From DATCDR01 sp036510575 (GTDB lineage: Bacteria; Actinomycetota; Acidimicrobiia; Acidimicrobiales; Bog-793): DNA of 60,264 nucleotides. The translations under genes were made by a program, and so were the position numbers. Within the stretch, counting starts at the first letter, position 1. The number at the start of each line of letters is the position of its first letter. The stretch spans positions 1-60,264 of the forward strand of contig DATCDR010000016.1 in NCBI GenBank assembly GCA_036510575.1, written 5' to 3'. The notes below the pieces were generated by a model, which did no database searches, was not told the DNA's origin, and saw only the letters and a list, made by a program, of their open reading frames with translations. Positions 1 through 8,018 of the stretch are shown one piece after another.

Positions 1-761
1 GCGAAGCGCCGGAAGTCGCAGACCTCACAGACGATCGTCAGTGCGCCGAGATAGTCGATCCCCCGGTAGGCGGCGAGGCGGTGGACGGGCTCGGCGAAGG
101 GTGCTTCGTCGAAGTAGGGGGCGACCTCGGCGGTGATCGCCTGGAGCGTCACGTCCCGCTCGGCGACCGCCGCGCGGTAGAAGGAGAAGGCGCTCTCGGT
201 GGCCTGGTCGGCGAAGTGGCGCGAGCTGATCCACTCCTCGTGCTTAGCGGTCCACGCCGTCTGCTCGCGATAGATCTCGTTGTGGCGAAGCAGGAACGAG
301 CCGAGACGCTGGCGTGCACGGCGTCGATCCTCGACGACGACCTGGCGGGCGCGGCACAGGTCGCGGATTCCTTCCTCGACAGGCGTCGGCACGCGGATCG
401 CGGTGAGCTCGCCGGCGCGGTGAAGGCGCGCGAGACGCCTGGCGTCGCGACGGTCGGTCTTTACCCGGTCACCGGGTGCCTTCGGGATGAGCGAGGGGGC
501 GACGACGTCGGTGCGGACGCCGATGGAGGTGAGCAATCGAGAAAGGTCATAGCCCGTCGGCCCGGCCTCGTAGCAGGCGAAGAGATCGCGAGGGTCTCCG
601 AGGCGGGCGATCAACCGGCGGACCGACGCTTCGTCGTGCGCGATCTTCTCGGTGTCGGGCTCGAGCTCATCGGGGCGCAGGATCGCCACGGCGATGGAGT
701 TCTTCGCCACATCGAGGCCCAGATGAATACGGCCTCGGTCGATAGTCTTTGTTGTTGGCAC
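1..761 (-). CDS. IS110-family transposase, 5' part (runs off the window)
   Basis: Reading the minus strand from a GTG at 761 gives about 253 residues that continue past the left edge. The start has a good ribosome binding site (AGGGGAG) just upstream. The N-terminal DEDD RuvC-like domain is clear: 'GLDVAKNSIAVAIL' near residue 14 carries the first catalytic Asp, 'FACYEAGPTGYDLSRLL' carries the acidic residue, and 'KTDRRDARRLARL' is the conserved IS110 block. The Tnp_IS116 C-terminal domain with its catalytic Ser lies outside the window. IS110 elements are excised and inserted by this enzyme guided by a structured RNA from a non-coding end. The plus-strand reading frame over the same DNA is a shadow. 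Whether the element is complete cannot be told here. Confidence 0.93.
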   Translation of the reverse strand, partial: MPTTKTIDRGRIHLGLDVAKNSIAVAILRPDELEPDTEKIAHDEASVRRLIARLGDPRDLFACYEAGPTGYDLSRLLTSIGVRTDVVAPSLIPKAPGDRVKTDRRDARRLARLHRAGELTAIRVPTPVEEGIRDLCRARQVVVEDRRRARQRLGSFLLRHNEIYREQTAWTAKHEEWISSRHFADQATESAFSFYRAAVAERDVTLQAITAEVAPYFDEAPFAEPVHRLAAYRGIDYLGALTIVCEVCDFRRF

Positions 762-891
762 GGTTGGCTCCCCTCTGTGTGTGGCTCCGTACATGCCGAG
801 AGTGTGGACGATCCACGTCTTTCTCGCTGACGGGAGCCGGCCGTTCCATTACAACTTGACAGTGCACCGCTCGCCTACCACCATCTCGCAG
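762..891 (-). mobile_element. Probable non-coding 5' end of the IS110 element
   Basis: About 130 bases separate the transposase start from the start of the next gene, which points the other way. In IS110-group elements the stretch upstream of the transposase holds the left end and the bridge RNA. No inverted repeats mark the border, which is usual for IS110, so the exact junction is not defined. The reading frame of the downstream synthetase stays open back to 781, inside this stretch. Confidence 0.4.
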
Positions 892-2427
892 ATGGCCACG
901 ACGATGCCCGAGAATGGCGCGCGAACCCTCGTCGAACTGTTCAAACAGGCCAAGCCGGACAATCTCGGCACTCCCCTCTTGACGCTCGAGGACGGCTCTG
1001 TTCTCACCTATCGCGACGCGGACAAGAGATCGGCGCAACTAGCCCATCTATTGCTCGCCGAAGGCGTGCAGATCGGCGACCGCGTCGCGGTCCAGATCGA
1101 GAAGTCGCCGACGGCGATCTGGACGTACCTCGCATGCCTTCGCGCCGGCGCGGTGCTGCTGCCGATGAATCCTGCGTACACACCCGATGAGGTCGCCTAC
1201 CTCCTCGGCGATGCGACGCCGAAGGTCGTCATCGCCGACCCGGGGTCCCCCGCAGCTGCGCTCTCGTCCAATGCATTTACGTGTGCGGCAGATGAGTCCG
1301 GCTCGCTCGCCGATTCCATCGCGACGCTCTCGCCCGAGTTCGACGACCGACCAGTCGGTCCAGACGATCCCGCGATTCTCCCCTATACGAGCGGCACGAC
1401 TGGCCGACCGAAGGGTGCGCCGCTCTCCCAGCACAATCTCTCTTCGAATGCCGAAGCACTGATCGCCACCTGGGGATTCACCGACGAGGACATCTTGATC
1501 CACATCCTTCCGCTGTTCCACGTCCATGGACTCGTCGTCGGGCTCAACTGCGTGTTCGGCGCGGGGGCTCAGATGCGCTTTTACTCGCGCTTCGTCCCCC
1601 AAGACGTCATCGATGCCTTCGCCGACTCGACCGTGATGATGGGCGTCCCGACCCACTACCACCGCCTGCTCGCCGAGGAGCGACTCAACGAGGCGTCGTG
1701 CGCGCCGATGCGACTGTTCATCTCTGGCTCAGCACCGCTGCTCGCGCCGGTGTTCAACGAGTTCAGTCGTCGAACCGGCAAGCCGATTCTCGAGCGTTAC
1801 GGCATGACCGAGACTGCGATGATCTGCTCCAATCCCCTCGACGGGGAGCGAAGAGCAGGAACCGTCGGCTTTCCGCTCCCAGGCGTCGAAGTCCGAGTCG
1901 CGGATGAGACGACAGACAAACCGATCGAGACCGGAAAGATCGGCGCGATCCAGGTCCGCGGCCCGAACGTCTTTTCCGGCTACCTAGGTCGTCCCGAGCT
2001 GAACGCGACCGAGTTCTGCCCGGATGGATTCTTCCGCACCGGCGACCTCGGTGCCTTCAGCGATGACGGCTACCTGTCGATTCTTGGGCGCTCGAAGGAC
2101 CTCGTCATCTCTGGAGGGTTGAACGTCTATCCAAAAGAGGTCGAGGATGTCCTCGACAATCTGCCAGGAGTCGAGGAGAGCGCGGTCATCGGCATCGCCG
2201 ATCCTGACTTCGGCGAAGCAGTCGTAGCGGCAGTCGTCCCCGAGCCCGATGCAGCGCTTGACCCGGCAACGCTTCGTGCCGAGGCGCGCGAACGACTTGC
2301 CCCCTACAAGGTTCCAAAACACGTCGTGATCGTTGACGCGCTGCCGAGGAACACGATGGGCAAGGTCGAGAAGTCGCGACTTCGCGACCAGCTGGCGGTG
2401 CTGCTCGTCCAGCCAGAGGACAAGTGA
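892..2427 (+). CDS. matB: MatB-like malonyl-CoA synthetase (acyl-CoA synthetase, ANL family)
   Basis: The 511-residue protein is a full-length adenylate-forming synthetase. The P-loop 'YTSGTTGRPKG' lies at residues 165-175, the 'ERYGMTET' motif is present, and the C-terminal 'NTMGKVEK' motif puts the adenylation lysine at about residue 491. Around these, 'LPLFHVHGLVVG', 'MMGVPTHYHRLL' and 'AGTVGFPLPGVEVRV' match the MatB branch, which makes malonyl-CoA (and often methylmalonyl-CoA) from the free acid, CoA and ATP. I chose the ATG at 892 because the alignment begins there; the frame is also open from an ATG at 781, inside the IS end. A methylmalonyl-CoA mutase subunit gene lies nearby, which fits a (methyl)malonyl-CoA role. 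Exact substrate is inferred. Confidence 0.82.
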   Translation: MATTMPENGARTLVELFKQAKPDNLGTPLLTLEDGSVLTYRDADKRSAQLAHLLLAEGVQIGDRVAVQIEKSPTAIWTYLACLRAGAVLLPMNPAYTPDEVAYLLGDATPKVVIADPGSPAAALSSNAFTCAADESGSLADSIATLSPEFDDRPVGPDDPAILPYTSGTTGRPKGAPLSQHNLSSNAEALIATWGFTDEDILIHILPLFHVHGLVVGLNCVFGAGAQMRFYSRFVPQDVIDAFADSTVMMGVPTHYHRLLAEERLNEASCAPMRLFISGSAPLLAPVFNEFSRRTGKPILERYGMTETAMICSNPLDGERRAGTVGFPLPGVEVRVADETTDKPIETGKIGAIQVRGPNVFSGYLGRPELNATEFCPDGFFRTGDLGAFSDDGYLSILGRSKDLVISGGLNVYPKEVEDVLDNLPGVEESAVIGIADPDFGEAVVAAVVPEPDAALDPATLRAEARERLAPYKVPKHVVIVDALPRNTMGKVEKSRLRDQLAVLLVQPEDK

Positions 2428-2530
2428 TCGCCGGCCAGATCACCCCCAGGCCAGCCACATGTGGCGTCTCTCGAGTACTCCAGCTCGGCTCTGTACCGGA
2501 CACCACTAGCTATGCTCAAGACCCCCGAGA

Positions 2531-3409
2531 ATGATGGGAGCGACGTTGCAGCTCGGACCTGTAGGTATCTGGTCTCTCCAGTTCCGTACCGGAGATCGCG
2601 GACAAGCCCGCGAGGCGATCTCTGAGCTCGAAGAGCTCGGCTTTGGCACGCTCTGGATTCCAGAGAGCGGGACAAAGGCGATACTCGGGGTCGCATCCGA
2701 GCTGCTCGAGGCCTCGACGAAGATCGTCATCGCGTCAGGGATCTTGAACATCTGGATGCACGAGCCGGACGAAGTTCTAGCGGCCGTTAGGCAATTCGAT
2801 CGAGACCACCCGGAGCGCTTCCTGCTCGGCCTCGGTGTCAGCCACGCCTCGTTGGTCGAGCCGACTGGTCGCCAGTACACCCGGCCCCGCTCGATGATGG
2901 TCGACTTCTTAGACGCCCTCGACGCGGCTACGCCACCTATTGAACCGTCCGAACGGGTGCTTGCAGCGCTTGGACCACGCATGCTCGAGCTCGCCCGCGA
3001 CCGAGCGCTCGGAGCACATCCCTACTGCGTCCCGGTGCAGCACACCGCGTTCGCCAGGGAGACGCTCGGCACCGGACCGGTACTAGCGCCCGAGCTAAAG
3101 GCGGTGCTCATCGAAGACGCCACCACCGCCCGTGAGGTTGCACGAGCGCATCTCGAGCACTACCTCGAGATGCCGAACTACACGAACAACCTCCTCCGCT
3201 TCGGCTTCACCGAGGACGACTTCGGCAACGGCGGATCGGACCGACTCGTCGATTCGCTCGTCGCGTGGGGCAGCCCCGAAGTCGTCGCGTCGCGCGTACG
3301 CGACCACGACGCGGCGGGAGCCGATCACGTCTGTATCAACGTAATCGCATCCGACACGTCGAAGTTCCCGATTGATGAGTGGCGTGCGATCGCCGGCGCG
3401 CTGCACTAA
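2531..3409 (+). CDS. LLM-class F420-dependent oxidoreductase
   Basis: This 292-residue protein has the luciferase-like monooxygenase TIM-barrel pattern: 'LGPVGIWS' at the N-terminus, 'ELEELGFGTLWIPES' near residue 35, and 'FDRDHPERFLLGLGVSH' near residue 90. It is closest to the actinobacterial TIGR03620-type subfamily that uses reduced F420 rather than FMN. Two ATGs sit side by side (2531 and 2534) after a weak GAGA, so the first residue is uncertain. It stands in the same direction as the synthetase upstream and the mutase downstream, with gaps of 103 and 78 bases. The substrate cannot be predicted. Confidence 0.85.
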   Translation: MMGATLQLGPVGIWSLQFRTGDRGQAREAISELEELGFGTLWIPESGTKAILGVASELLEASTKIVIASGILNIWMHEPDEVLAAVRQFDRDHPERFLLGLGVSHASLVEPTGRQYTRPRSMMVDFLDALDAATPPIEPSERVLAALGPRMLELARDRALGAHPYCVPVQHTAFARETLGTGPVLAPELKAVLIEDATTAREVARAHLEHYLEMPNYTNNLLRFGFTEDDFGNGGSDRLVDSLVAWGSPEVVASRVRDHDAAGADHVCINVIASDTSKFPIDEWRAIAGALH

Positions 3410-3487
3410 GGGCGCCGCGCCGGCTCCTGCGCCGAGCTCCCTCGGAGCGACCGGCTGGCCACGAAGCCGTCACAAGTCGGACCTTCG

Positions 3488-5068
3488 ATGAATAAGCACG
3501 AGTCCGCCTCGGGCTTTCCGCTCCAGCCGATCTACGACAGCTCGTCGGTTGCTGACGGGCTCGAGCAGCGTCTCGGATCGCCCGGCGAGTATCCCTTCAC
3601 GCGCGGCGTCTACCCGACGATGTATCGCGGACGGCCGTGGACGATTCGCGAGTACGCCGGATACGGGAGCCCCGAGGAGGCGAACGCGCGTTTTCGCGAC
3701 CTCATCGCGCAGGGCAACGCCGGCCTCTCGGTGGCGTTCGACCTCCCGACGCAGATGGGTTACGACTCCGACCACCCGATGGCCGCCGGTGAAGTGGGCA
3801 GGGTCGGCGTTGCGATTGACTCGATCGAGGACATGCGCCTGCTCTTTGCTGGTATCCCGCTCGGCGAGATCTCGACGTCGATGACGATCAACTCACCCGC
3901 CGCCGTGCTCCTACTTCTCTACCAGCTCGTCGCCGAAGAGCAAGGTGTCGACGTGACACGCCTCGAAGGCACGGTGCAAAACGACATTTTAAAGGAGTAC
4001 ATCGCGCGGGGCACCTACATCTTCCCGCCCAGCGCCTCGATGCGGCTCACCACCGACGTCTTTGGCTACTGCAAAGAGCAGCTTCCGCGTTGGAACACGA
4101 TCTCGATATCGGGCTACCACATCGGGGAGGCGGGAGCGACGCCGGTACAGGAACTCGCGTTCACGATCGCTGACGCGATCGCTTACGTCAACGCCGCCTT
4201 GCAAGCAGGCCTCGACATCGACGAGTTCGCTCCCCGACTCTCCTTCTTTTTCGTCGCACGCACGCAGTTCTTAGAAGAGATCGCCAAGTTCCGTGCGGCC
4301 CGTCGCATCTGGGCGACGATCATGCGCGACACCTTCGGAGCGAAAGACCCGCAGTCGCTTCGGCTCCGTTTCCACACCCAGACCGCAGGCGTCCAGCTCA
4401 CCGCGCAACAGCCCGAGGTCAACTTGATCCGCGTGACGCTTTCCGCGCTCGGCGCGATCCTCGGCGGCACCCAGTCGCTCCACACCAACGCCTTCGACGA
4501 AGCGATCGCGCTTCCAACCGAGAAGGCGGCGCGGCTGGCGTTACGGACCCAACAGGTGCTGATGCACGAGACCGATCTCGTCGACATCGCCGATCCGTTC
4601 GGTGGCTCCTATGCGATCGAGGCACTCACCGACCGGGTGGAGGCCGAGACGATGGCACTCCTCGAGCGCATCGCCGACCTCGGCGGTGCAGTCGCTGCGA
4701 TCGAGGATGGCTTCCAAAAGGGCGAGATCGAGCGATCTGCGTACGCGACGACGCTCGCCGAGGAGTCCGGGGAGCGCATCGTGGTCGGCGTCAACAGCTT
4801 CGTCGTCGACGAGGAGGAGCACTACGAGATGCTGCGGATCGATACCGCGGCGGAGAAGGCGCAGATACTCCGACTCGAGCGGCTACGGAGCGACCGAGAC
4901 GCTGATGCAGTGACCGAGGCGCTCAGTCGGCTCGCTCTCGCAGCAGCTGGGAACGAGAACGTCTGCTACCCGATCAAAGACGCCCTTCGCCTGCGGGCGA
5001 CCGTCGGCGAGGTCTGCGACGCCTTACGGAGTGTCTGGGGCACCTACGAACCCTCGGCCGGGTTCTAA
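3488..5068 (+). CDS. mcmA1: Methylmalonyl-CoA mutase, catalytic (large) subunit without B12 domain
   Basis: The 526-residue protein covers the substrate-binding TIM barrel of B12-dependent acyl-CoA mutases and stops before the cobalamin domain, as in two-gene mutases. Residues that set specificity in the Propionibacterium enzyme align with a constant offset of 33: Tyr56 for Tyr89 ('RPWTIREY'), Arg174 for Arg207 ('YIARGTYIFPP') and His211 for His244 ('SGYHIGEAG'). Isobutyryl- or hydroxyisobutyryl-CoA mutases would have Phe or Ile and Gln at the first two. The enzyme should therefore interconvert methylmalonyl-CoA and succinyl-CoA. The B12-binding small subunit, MeaB-type chaperone and epimerase are not in the window and must be elsewhere. 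Confidence 0.92.
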   Translation: MNKHESASGFPLQPIYDSSSVADGLEQRLGSPGEYPFTRGVYPTMYRGRPWTIREYAGYGSPEEANARFRDLIAQGNAGLSVAFDLPTQMGYDSDHPMAAGEVGRVGVAIDSIEDMRLLFAGIPLGEISTSMTINSPAAVLLLLYQLVAEEQGVDVTRLEGTVQNDILKEYIARGTYIFPPSASMRLTTDVFGYCKEQLPRWNTISISGYHIGEAGATPVQELAFTIADAIAYVNAALQAGLDIDEFAPRLSFFFVARTQFLEEIAKFRAARRIWATIMRDTFGAKDPQSLRLRFHTQTAGVQLTAQQPEVNLIRVTLSALGAILGGTQSLHTNAFDEAIALPTEKAARLALRTQQVLMHETDLVDIADPFGGSYAIEALTDRVEAETMALLERIADLGGAVAAIEDGFQKGEIERSAYATTLAEESGERIVVGVNSFVVDEEEHYEMLRIDTAAEKAQILRLERLRSDRDADAVTEALSRLALAAAGNENVCYPIKDALRLRATVGEVCDALRSVWGTYEPSAGF

Positions 5069-5197
5069 AAGTCAATTCTCGAACTCCGGCCCCCGTGCCT
5101 CGGACTGAGACCCGCTCGGAAACGACGCTGTGCTCAACGGGACGCTCGTCGTTGTTTAGTGGCGGCGAGCAACCTCATGCAGATGGCCATGAGAGGC

Positions 5198-6073
5198 TCA
5201 CGCGTCGCCGACGACGACCAGATCGAGCCTCGCAAGGCGCTCGGGTTCGGCGACGACTTCGATCGTGGCGATCCTGTCCGTCGAGAATGTGAACAGCAAA
5301 GCGATGCGCGGCGCACCGTCGCGCACCCCGACCGCGGCCGGAGCGCCGTCGATGAGGGCGAGTTGCACCCCCCGTGCTCGTTGCGCGAGCCCAGCGACCG
5401 TCGCCGCACCCCGCGCCTCTTGTCCCCCGAGCGCCAGGGCTGCGGCGTCGCAGCGCAACACGACGTCAGGATCGAGAAGCTCGACGAGCGCGGCAAAGTT
5501 GCCAAGTCTCGCTGCCGACAGGAACGCCTCAACGAGCCTGGACTGTTGGAGCCGATCTGCTCCGCCATCGGATTCGACGTGCTGAACGCGCCTGCGTGCC
5601 CTACTCGCCAGCTGACGAGTCGCGGCGGCGTTGCGCCCAACGATCGGCGCGATTTCCTCGAAAGGGACCGCGAACATGTCGTGCAGCACGAACGCGACGC
5701 GTTCGGTCGGGGTGAGGCTATCGAGCACGATCAAGAGCGCAAGGCCGACTGAGTCTGCAAGGAGCGCCTCGCGCTCGGGATCACCCTCGGGTTCTTCAAG
5801 CGCCTCGTCTGAGAAGTCCGCGTCGAGGGGCTCGCTCGATCGCCAGCGGCGCGACTGGAGGACGTTCAGACATAGGCGCGAGACGATGGTCGTGAGCCAG
5901 GCACCGAGATTCTCGACCTCGCTCGTTTCGGCGCGGTTGCAGCGAATCCACGCCTCTTGCACCGCATCGTCGGCCTCAGTTTTGGATCCAAGCATCCGAG
6001 AAGCAAGAGCTGTGAGCCGTGGTCGGTGCTCTTCGAACTTCGTTGTGAGCCAGGTGCCGTCGTCCATCGTCAC
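5198..6073 (-). CDS. sigJ: ECF41-type RNA polymerase sigma factor (SigJ-like)
   Basis: The 291 residues contain sigma region 2 ('RLTALASRMLGSKTEADDAVQEAWIR' spans about residues 19-44) and region 4 ('LTPTERVAFVLHDMFAVPFEEIA' near 125), followed by an NTF2/SnoaL-like C-terminal domain of about 100 residues. That fused domain replaces an anti-sigma factor in ECF41 proteins. The usual NPDKL motif is represented by 'EPERL' near the end. The gene is divergent from a carboxymuconolactone decarboxylase-like gene, one of the standard ECF41 partners, with 87 bases between the two starts. Confidence 0.92.
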   Translation of the reverse strand: MTMDDGTWLTTKFEEHRPRLTALASRMLGSKTEADDAVQEAWIRCNRAETSEVENLGAWLTTIVSRLCLNVLQSRRWRSSEPLDADFSDEALEEPEGDPEREALLADSVGLALLIVLDSLTPTERVAFVLHDMFAVPFEEIAPIVGRNAAATRQLASRARRRVQHVESDGGADRLQQSRLVEAFLSAARLGNFAALVELLDPDVVLRCDAAALALGGQEARGAATVAGLAQRARGVQLALIDGAPAAVGVRDGAPRIALLFTFSTDRIATIEVVAEPERLARLDLVVVGDA

Positions 6074-6104
6074 ATTCCTTTGCGCTCGTCGGTCTATCTA
6101 TATG

Positions 6105-6124
6105 ACCGGCGCGACCGTGCCGGT
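6105..6124. promoter_or_regulatory. Inverted repeat in the divergent sigJ/CMD promoter region
   Basis: ACCGGC, eight bases, GCCGGT forms a perfect 6-bp inverted repeat between the two divergent starts. ECF41 sigma factors usually read the neighbouring promoter, so this could be an operator or part of it. I do not find the textbook ECF41 -35 element intact, so the role is open. Confidence 0.3.
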
Positions 6125-6160
6125 GTGACCGATCCATCCTTACGAATAGGAGACGGAGTC

Positions 6161-6640
6161 ATGACTATGACATCGACGCTACGAGCCCAGCGAATGAAGA
6201 ACCCGGCGCTTGTGATTCCCGAGGCGATGAACGCCATCCAGGCGCTCATCGCGGCGACGAGGACCGGCGGTGCCGACGAGACGACGCTCGCCCTCGTCCA
6301 CCTGCGGGTAAGCCAGATAAACGGCTGCAGCTTCTGCGTCGATATGGACTGGACGGGCGTGAAAGAGCTCGGCGAAGACGAAGCGCGCCGGCGCTTCGCC
6401 GTCGCAGCCTGGCGCGAGTCGCCGTACTTCACCGAGGCCGAGCGGGCGGCGCTCGCGCTCGCCGAGTGCGTCACCCGCCTTGCCGACCGTCCTGATCCCG
6501 TGCCGGACGAGGTCTGGGACGAGGCGGCTCGACACTACGACGAGGCCGAACTCTCGGCGCTTCTGCTCTGGATTACGTTGGCCAACGTGTTCAACCGGGT
6601 GAACGTGTCCATTCGTCAGCCTGCGGGATCCTGGTCGTGA
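6161..6640 (+). CDS. Carboxymuconolactone decarboxylase/AhpD-like protein
   Basis: The 159-residue protein has the CMD/AhpD-type core with the redox CxxC in 'INGCSFCVDMD' near residue 55, followed by 'WRESPYFTEAERAALALAE', typical of this family. Members reduce peroxides through the CxxC pair or act as small decarboxylases. The start at 6161 has 'AGGAGA' about 7 bases upstream; a longer open frame from 5957 overlaps the sigma gene and is not supported. Transcription is probably driven by the divergent ECF41 sigma factor. Confidence 0.9.
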   Translation: MTMTSTLRAQRMKNPALVIPEAMNAIQALIAATRTGGADETTLALVHLRVSQINGCSFCVDMDWTGVKELGEDEARRRFAVAAWRESPYFTEAERAALALAECVTRLADRPDPVPDEVWDEAARHYDEAELSALLLWITLANVFNRVNVSIRQPAGSWS

Positions 6641-6686
6641 GCGTGCACCACTCCCGGGGAGCTACTGCCACAAAGGAGCTACTACG

Positions 6687-7229
6687 GTGCAAGTGCTCTG
6701 GCGGTTCTTACCAGGCAGCGGAGATGCGGTAGCGATGACCGCATATCCCCGGTCGCCGGCCGACAACCCGACGCAGGCCACGCGAGCACAGACACTGCGG
6801 TTCCAAGGGCTCGTGAACGTGATCATCCGCGGGATGCTGTCCGCCCCGCTGCTGTCGTGGGCGGCGGGCAAGCGTCTCATCACCGTCTACGCGGTCGGTC
6901 GAAAAACGGGTCGGCAGTACGCGGTTCCCGTCGCCTACACCAGACACGACGGAAGCTTGCTCGTCGCCAGCCAGTACGCGTGGTTACGCAACCTGCGAAG
7001 CGGTGAGCCCGTGGAGATCCGACTGTCGGGCACGAGACAATCCGCAGATGTTCAAGTTTTGAGCGACGAGCCCGCCGTGATCGAGCACTTGAGGCTCATG
7101 GCCCGAGACAATCACCAGTTCGCCAAGTTCAACAAAATTGGGTTTGATCAATACGGTCAGCCCCGTCTCGACGACCTACACCTCGCTTGGGCCGCCGGCG
7201 CCCGCGTCGCGCTGCTGACGCCGCACTGA
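6687..7229 (+). CDS. DUF385/Ddn-like (F420-type nitroreductase fold) protein
   Basis: The 180 residues contain the split-barrel core 'LITVYAVGRKTGRQYAVPVAY' (starting near residue 65) that in this family binds deazaflavin F420 or flavin. The N-terminus carries about 50 extra residues with a hydrophobic stretch 'VNVIIRGMLSAPLLSWAAG'. The GTG at 6687 has AAAGGAG nine bases upstream. It follows the CMD gene by 46 bases in the same direction, so co-transcription is likely. The substrate is unknown. Confidence 0.75.
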   Translation: MQVLWRFLPGSGDAVAMTAYPRSPADNPTQATRAQTLRFQGLVNVIIRGMLSAPLLSWAAGKRLITVYAVGRKTGRQYAVPVAYTRHDGSLLVASQYAWLRNLRSGEPVEIRLSGTRQSADVQVLSDEPAVIEHLRLMARDNHQFAKFNKIGFDQYGQPRLDDLHLAWAAGARVALLTPH

Positions 7230-7312
7230 GCTCGAACCCACGTCACACCGAGTCGCGCGGAGCATAGAGTTCGATCCGACCACGGGTGCGTAACCAGGCG
7301 AGGGTGAGGATT

Positions 7313-7714
7313 GTGGCAAGTACGAACAGTGCGAAGAGTGACGATTCCCCCGAGATCGACGAGATGATCCAAGAGCTCGGGGACTGGCGCGGCCCAAAGC
7401 TGTCGCGGCTACGTTCGCTGATAAAGGAAACGGTCCCCGGGGTGGACGAAGAGCTGAAATGGCGGAAACCGTCGAATCCACACGGCGTTCCGACCTGGTC
7501 TCATAATGGTCCGATCTGTACAGGTGAGACCTACAAGAAGGTCGTGAAGCTCACGTTCTTCAAGGGAGCGTCGCTCGCGGATCCGAAGGGCGTCTTCAAT
7601 TCGAGCTTGGAGGGCAATACGCGCCGGGCCATCGACTTCGCCGAAAGCGACGAAATCGATGAACCGGCACTCAAGGCACTACTCCAGGCGGCTGTCGACC
7701 TGAACGCCGGGTAG
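7313..7714 (+). CDS. DUF1801 domain protein
   Basis: The 133-residue product matches the DUF1801 (YdhG-like) pattern: 'LGDWRGPKLSRLRSLIKE', 'PGVDEELKWRKPSNP', 'YKKVVKLTFFKGASL' and a short helical tail. The biochemical role of this small alpha/beta fold is not established. A GTG at 7313 follows 'GGTGAGGA' closely and gives the usual N-terminus of the family; a GTG at 7286 would add nine residues. Confidence 0.8.
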   Translation: MASTNSAKSDDSPEIDEMIQELGDWRGPKLSRLRSLIKETVPGVDEELKWRKPSNPHGVPTWSHNGPICTGETYKKVVKLTFFKGASLADPKGVFNSSLEGNTRRAIDFAESDEIDEPALKALLQAAVDLNAG

Positions 7715-7814
7715 GGCACTCGACGGGGACGTCGGCGACGCTCACTGAGAGGACGAAAAGCGCTAGCGGCGGCTAGGAGTGGGGAATTCAGGGGATACGT
7801 AGGGCCCCGTCTCC

Positions 7815-7997
7815 TCAATGCGTGTTGATTTCGCTCATTGCGACGTAGTGCCCGTCCCCAGGGACCAACAGAAACCAGCTCGTTTGCCCGTCCGTCTCAA
7901 TGCTCCCCGGGACAGAGGTGCGCTTGGGAGCCGCCGCCAACCAAGCTGCTGAGCGCCATCTTGGTGTTCTGGGACGAGCACGTCGAAGGCGCCGCAC
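7815..7997 (-). pseudogene. Possible gene remnant (unidentified)
   Basis: A 60-codon open frame with a GTG start fills most of the 304-base gap between the DUF1801 gene and the cytochrome b gene. Its first half is arginine-rich and looks non-coding, but the last 25 residues ('DGQTSWFLLVPGDGHYVAM...') look like protein. There is no ribosome binding site. It may be the tail of a lost gene; it may also be chance. Confidence 0.2.
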
Positions 7998-8018
7998 GTC
8001 CCTGGCATCAATTAGAAG

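Noticed and set aside
81..830. 249-codon plus-strand frame opposite the transposase
   Set aside because: The minus-strand reading is a clear IS110 transposase; the plus frame is open only because of base composition.
2424..2443. GTGATC, 8 bases, GATCAC after the matB stop as terminator
   Set aside because: Short 6-bp stem with a large loop and no T-run; too weak to call.
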